This document shows, piece after piece, positions 60,527-64,000 of a DNA stretch of 64,000 nt (the stretch's first letter is position 1; each line of letters starts with the position of its first letter). The stretch is from Absidia repens (taxonomy: Eukaryota > Mucoromycota > Mucoromycetes > Mucorales > Cunninghamellaceae): positions 1,798,001 to 1,862,000 of the forward strand of contig MCGE01000007.1 of the NCBI GenBank assembly GCA_002105175.1, in the 5' to 3' direction. Position numbers and translations under genes: made by a program. The notes beneath the pieces were generated by a model. That model saw nothing but the letters and a program-made list of their open reading frames with translations, searched no databases and was not told the DNA's origin.

Positions 60527-61447
60527 ATGGTCGTAAGTACAGTGAAATATTCTATGCTCGCTTTGTAGTATTCAACTATTTAACCATATATTTGACATAA
60601 ATAGTTAGTTCTGGTTATAGGCGACTTGCATATCCCCCACCGAGCGCACGACTTGCCTCTCAAATTCAAGAAGCTACTGGTAAGACACTTCATCCTGGAC
60701 TATCTATACTTGAAATAATAAATAGAGTCAGTTGGTGGCTAACGTCTAAGTATTGTTTTTAAATAGGTACCCGGTAAAATCCAGCAAATAATTTGTACTG
60801 GCAATATTTGTGACAAAGAAACCTTGGACTACCTCAAAACGATTGCAGGCGATATTACTATTGTAAAAGGCGACTTTGATGAGGTATGATACATGTACAT
60901 ATGAGGCTGTCCAAAGGACACAGTTGCTTAACAATATACATATACTTGTTTTCTTTGTATGCATAGAACTCGAAATTTCCTCAAGCCAAGTTATTGACCA
61001 TAGGCGGCATTCGTGTTGGTGTTTTGCATGGTCATCAAGTGATACCTTGGGGTGACATTGAATCGTTGGATAACACAGCTCGACAAATGGAAGCCGATTT
61101 GCTACTAAGCGGTCATACACACCAATTTGAAGCTACCGAATTTAATGGACGTTATTTCATCAACCCTGGGAGTGCTACTGGTGCATACTCCTCTTCGCCT
61201 GACAATGTGTAAGTCCAACCCACAAAACCATTTCTTCAGCAACTTGTAATCAGCATCAAATAATACTCACTGGATCGATTTGTTATTTATTTATTTTGGA
61301 TTGAATAGCGATGTGGTACCCTCCTTCGTGTTGATGGATATTCAAGGAAATTCAGTGGTGACTTACGTCTATAAACTCATTGATGATGAAGTCAAGGTGG
61401 AAAAATTGGAATACAAGAAGAATGCCGACCCCAACAAGGTGTTGTGA
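60527..61447 (+). CDS. VPS29: Vacuolar protein sorting protein 29 (retromer subunit)
   Basis: Core retromer subunit for endosome-to-Golgi recycling, with a metallophosphoesterase fold that binds VPS35. Five exons: 60527-60532 (6 nt, Met-Val), 60605-60679, 60767-60883, 60967-61208, 61309-61447, giving 192 aa. The frame opens [20 protein letters not shown], with the GDLHIP metal-site motif. It continues [36 protein letters not shown] and [12 protein letters not shown], then [10 protein letters not shown], all conserved in VPS29. AATAAA lies near 61612 and 61707. The 6-nt first coding exon follows from the donor GTAAGT directly after ATGGTC. Confidence 0.96.
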
Positions 61448-61963
61448 TGCTCGACAGCGCTTTCTCCATTTTCATAGTTAGTCTATTATATCTCATCCAA
61501 TATAGTGCACTTATCCCCCCTTTTATATCGTTGCCATCCCGTTTATTCCATCCCCCCAACCCCAATCCCGTCCCATCTATTGTTAGTGTAGTTGTAGTTG
61601 TAAATTCAAACAAATAAAGCAAACTTTGTCCCATATCATATACACACACATATATATATGCATAAAGCTCATATCTTTGAAATGTATTTTTATTCATGTG
61701 CCAATATCAAATAAAGCAAGCTTTGTCCTATATCATGTACATACATGTAAAGAGATCATATATTTTGAAATGCATTTTTATTCAGGTGTCAATATCAAAA
61801 AAAAAAAAAATACAATAAAAGTGTGCGTGTTTTTGAGGGGGTATATAGTAACTAATTCTAGATAGATGGTGCAGATTTGTCTGTCTATGCGTGTGTATAT
61901 GTGCTTGGGTGTGTGTTTGTATGGGAAAATGGGAAATGACTATACTAATATTGCACCAAAAGA
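61448..61963. other. Convergent 3' region with a short direct repeat
   Basis: Between VPS29 (+) and the EF-hand gene (-). A unit of about 80 bases ending CAATATCAAATAAAGCAAGC / TCAAACAAATAAAGCAAAC, followed by TTTGTCCYATATCAT and later TTTGAAATG[TC]ATTTTTATTCA, occurs in repeated form (61605-61705 and 61700-61795). The polyadenylation region has therefore been duplicated. No gene. Confidence 0.45.
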
Positions 61964-62581
61964 TCATGTCCACAAAGCCTTGTATTTTCCAGGATGAATA
62001 TCAGGAACTTGTTCACTATCATTTTCGTCGTCATCCTCATGATCTTCCCAAGTTGCCGCTGGCTCATCATCATGACCATCTACTGCTTGTATGGGGTGTT
62101 GCGCATGGTTACCGTTGTTATCCATAGAATTAGAAGAATGGGTCAGTCGCCATTGCCTTTCAACCTTGATTTCCTCCTCAGTCCAGTCAGGCAGATGGTG
62201 TACCATGTATTCCTTCATAGATATCAGTCCATCCTTGTCGCTATCAAGATCTTGAAAAGCACGCCAAACAATAGTGTTGACATGGGATGCATCGGAAGAC
62301 ACATCTCGTTCCAGTCCATAGATTGCACGCACTTCGTGGTCATTCCAATAGCCATCCCTGTCAAGATCATGTAGCTTGAAAAATGTCACTTCGTCCGATA
62401 TTTCAATATGATGAGTGTTGTCCATGTGTCTATAGAATATCGAAAAAATCAATGAGAAAGAAAACCAAGCAAGACCTTTGTACTTTTATTGGTTGACTTA
62501 CTCTTTTTCAAACTTCGTAAAGGTATCAGCCGCAGCTAGTGAGGAGAACAGAAACACGGAAGTGATAAGAAAGCGCTTCAT
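61964..62581 (-). CDS. Secretory-pathway EF-hand protein (Ssp120/nucleobindin-like)
   Basis: Two exons on the minus strand, 62502-62581 and 61964-62429, giving 181 aa. The signal peptide is at residues 1 to about 18 (FLITSVFLFSSLAAA). Two EF-hands are visible: DLDRDGYWNDHE and DLDSDKDGLISMKE, each with the expected Asp/Glu ligands. The C-terminus is strongly acidic (WEDHEDDDENDSEQ). Yeast Ssp120, which shares the D-G-[FY]-W-x-x-x-E style of first EF-hand, localises to Golgi/COPII vesicles. The same location is inferred here. A CCGGGATTTGAAA element lies about 90 bases upstream of the ATG (62672-62685). Confidence 0.82.
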
Positions 62582-63037
62582 TGCAAGAGAAGAGGCCCGT
62601 TGTGGTGAGAAGAATAAAAGAGAGGAGGAGTTGTGTCCAACCAGAAAATAAAATAAAAAATAGACCAATAACCGGGATTTGAAAATATAATTGTCAACCT
62701 GCAAATAGAATCCGGTGCTCAGGGGAATTGAGATTATACCGAAAAGTCATTTGTAAAAAAATTAGCATATATCCCATGGTGTCATCATCGGACAACAAAG
62801 CAATATAAATTCATGTCTACGTTGGAATCGGTGACCAATTTTGTCAAATCGCATCACGACACTAGAACACCACAATATGCATCACCACTTTCAAAAAAAA
62901 AAAAAAAAAAAAAAAAGGAATACACAACAAACAAAATGGCAACAATAAAGGGTTTTATTTTTTGCAAGACATAAAACTAGTAGCCACAAGATAACCTATA
63001 CTTCAACAAAATAAACTACACTAATGTTCATGTTCGT
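62582..63037. other. Intergenic SSP120-like to enoyl-CoA hydratase
   Basis: Holds the EF-hand gene promoter and the hydratase 3' UTR (plus-strand TTTTATTT near 62954 gives a minus-strand AATAAA). An A23 run is present near 62892-62915. No gene. Confidence 0.4.
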
Positions 63038-64000
63038 TTATTGGTTGGTGAAGTTAGCCTTGCGCTTTTCAACGAAAGCAGCCATACCTTCCTTTTGATC
63101 GGCCTGAAGATGTCAAAAAGATAAAAGTTCGAATTCCGTTAGTGTGTCATGTCAAATAAACCAAATCAGGATTTAAGTTGTAACTTACAGTGCCAAAGAG
63201 AGCTTGGAAGAGAATACGTTCCCATCTCAAACCAGCAGAAAGAGGAACTTCGAAGGCTATATTCAATCAAACATAAAAATTTAATGATTAGTACTTCATA
63301 CTCCTTTTTGTTTTCCTATTGCATAAAAACTTACATTTGTTGACAGCTTCCTTGGCCATTTGGACAGAGGGTTGACCCATGCTGGCAATCTTTTCAGCAG
63401 TCTTCACAGTTTCATCTACAAGTTCAGCGGCGGGGACGACCTTGCTAACGAGACCTATGTAGAAAGAAAAAGCAATTCTCATGTAAGTAAGCCGCTTTTT
63501 TATTTGCCATGTTCCTTAAAATTTTCTGTTCACTTACCCAAGGAAAGAGCTTCAGTAGCATTCAAGTTAACGGAACCAGTGAGAATCATTTCCATAGCCT
63601 TGGATTTACCAACAGCCTTAACAAGACGTTGGGTACCACCAGCACCAGGAATGACACCAAGCTTGATTTCGGGTTGTCCAAACACAGCCTTTTCACCGGC
63701 GTAGATGATCTATTCGTCATTTTTTTAAAAAAATCAAGTTAGATATAGGGCCCCGGACATTCACTTGTTTATGCAAATCCAACAAGAAAGAAAAAAGCAA
63801 ACTTACATCGCACATCATAGCCAATTCACAACCACCACCAAGCTATCAGACAACAACAACAACAAAAAAGAAGATGAGTAAAAAAGAAGAAAACATCTTT
63901 TTCTTTGATAATACTTACAGCATAACCGTTGACAGCAGCAAGAATAGGCTTCTTAATTTCAGTCATTTCAGCCCAGTGACCCAAAAAGTTGTTCTTGTAA
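63038..64000 (-). CDS. Enoyl-CoA hydratase, mitochondrial type (3' part; runs off the window)
   Basis: Hydrates trans-2-enoyl-CoA in beta-oxidation or valine breakdown. Exons seen on the minus strand: 63919 to beyond 64000, 63807-63842 (36 nt), 63538-63709, 63335-63454, 63189-63256, 63038-63103, all in phase. The sequence matches crotonase landmarks: [24 protein letters not shown] (oxyanion hole and first catalytic Glu), [20 protein letters not shown] (second catalytic Glu in QPE), and the C-terminal [17 protein letters not shown] tail of the ECHS1 group. The N-terminus, with any mitochondrial targeting peptide, lies outside the window. Compartment is therefore inferred from the family. Confidence 0.93.

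Overview
The window is nuclear DNA of a filamentous fungus, most likely an early-diverging Mucoromycota/Mucorales species. The evidence is compact genes with many short GT-AG introns (about 50-130 nt), AT-rich spacers full of poly-A/poly-T runs, single-copy fungal orthologues (HAL4/SAT4-type kinase, SEC66, GET5, FUR1), a Rep/Pif1-type Helitron, and a tRNA-Val. Genus and species cannot be fixed from the sequence alone. Exon structures below were built by hand from splice signals; each spliced frame was checked for phase across all junctions.

Layout, left to right: N-acetylglucosamine-6-phosphate deacetylase (498-2099, +); a candidate small membrane peptide (2951-3064, -); an omega-like glutathione S-transferase (3322-4253, -); a multi-pass RING-H2 ubiquitin ligase (5757-7662, +); repeat copy A; a secreted two-domain defensin-like peptide (10001-10366, +); a four-TM protein (10763-12237, -); ribosomal proteins uL16/RPL10 (12670-13320, -) and eL20/RPL20 (14581-15734, -); repeat copy B; a monocarboxylate-type MFS transporter with an apparent 2-nt exon (17532-19748, -); a PTAR1-like prenyltransferase-alpha repeat protein (21244-22891, -); a Tyr/Pro-rich hypothetical (23016-23509, -); a HAL4/SAT4-like kinase (25214-26550, +); the mRNA export adaptor YRA1/ALYREF (27439-28906, +); repeat copy C; a Ser/Thr-rich single-pass membrane protein (31737-33129, -); uracil phosphoribosyltransferase (34022-34994, +); VPS18 (35393-39782, +); repeat copy D; a Helitron (about 42370-47558, +); repeat copies E and F around a 4x minisatellite; tRNA-Val(AAC); a seven-TM protein (49950-51302, -); SEC66 (52783-53538, -) head to head with GET5 (53748-54482, +); asparagine synthetase (55379-58152, -); VPS29 (60527-61447, +); an EF-hand secretory protein (61964-62581, -); and the 3' part of a mitochondrial-type enoyl-CoA hydratase (63038 to the window end, -).

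The genes are mostly unrelated housekeeping functions, but two themes recur. Several act in membrane traffic and ER targeting: VPS18 (HOPS/CORVET), VPS29 (retromer), SEC66 (post-translational translocation), GET5 (tail-anchored insertion), and an SSP120/nucleobindin-like protein. The accessory layer consists of a Helitron whose N-terminus is built from four tandemly duplicated exon-intron units, each encoding a zinc-knuckle module, and a family of at least six same-orientation dispersed repeats with a highly conserved non-coding core.

The observations most worth following up are the Helitron zinc-knuckle exon array, the 2-nt micro-exon, the tandem CS-alpha-beta peptide and the dispersed repeat family.
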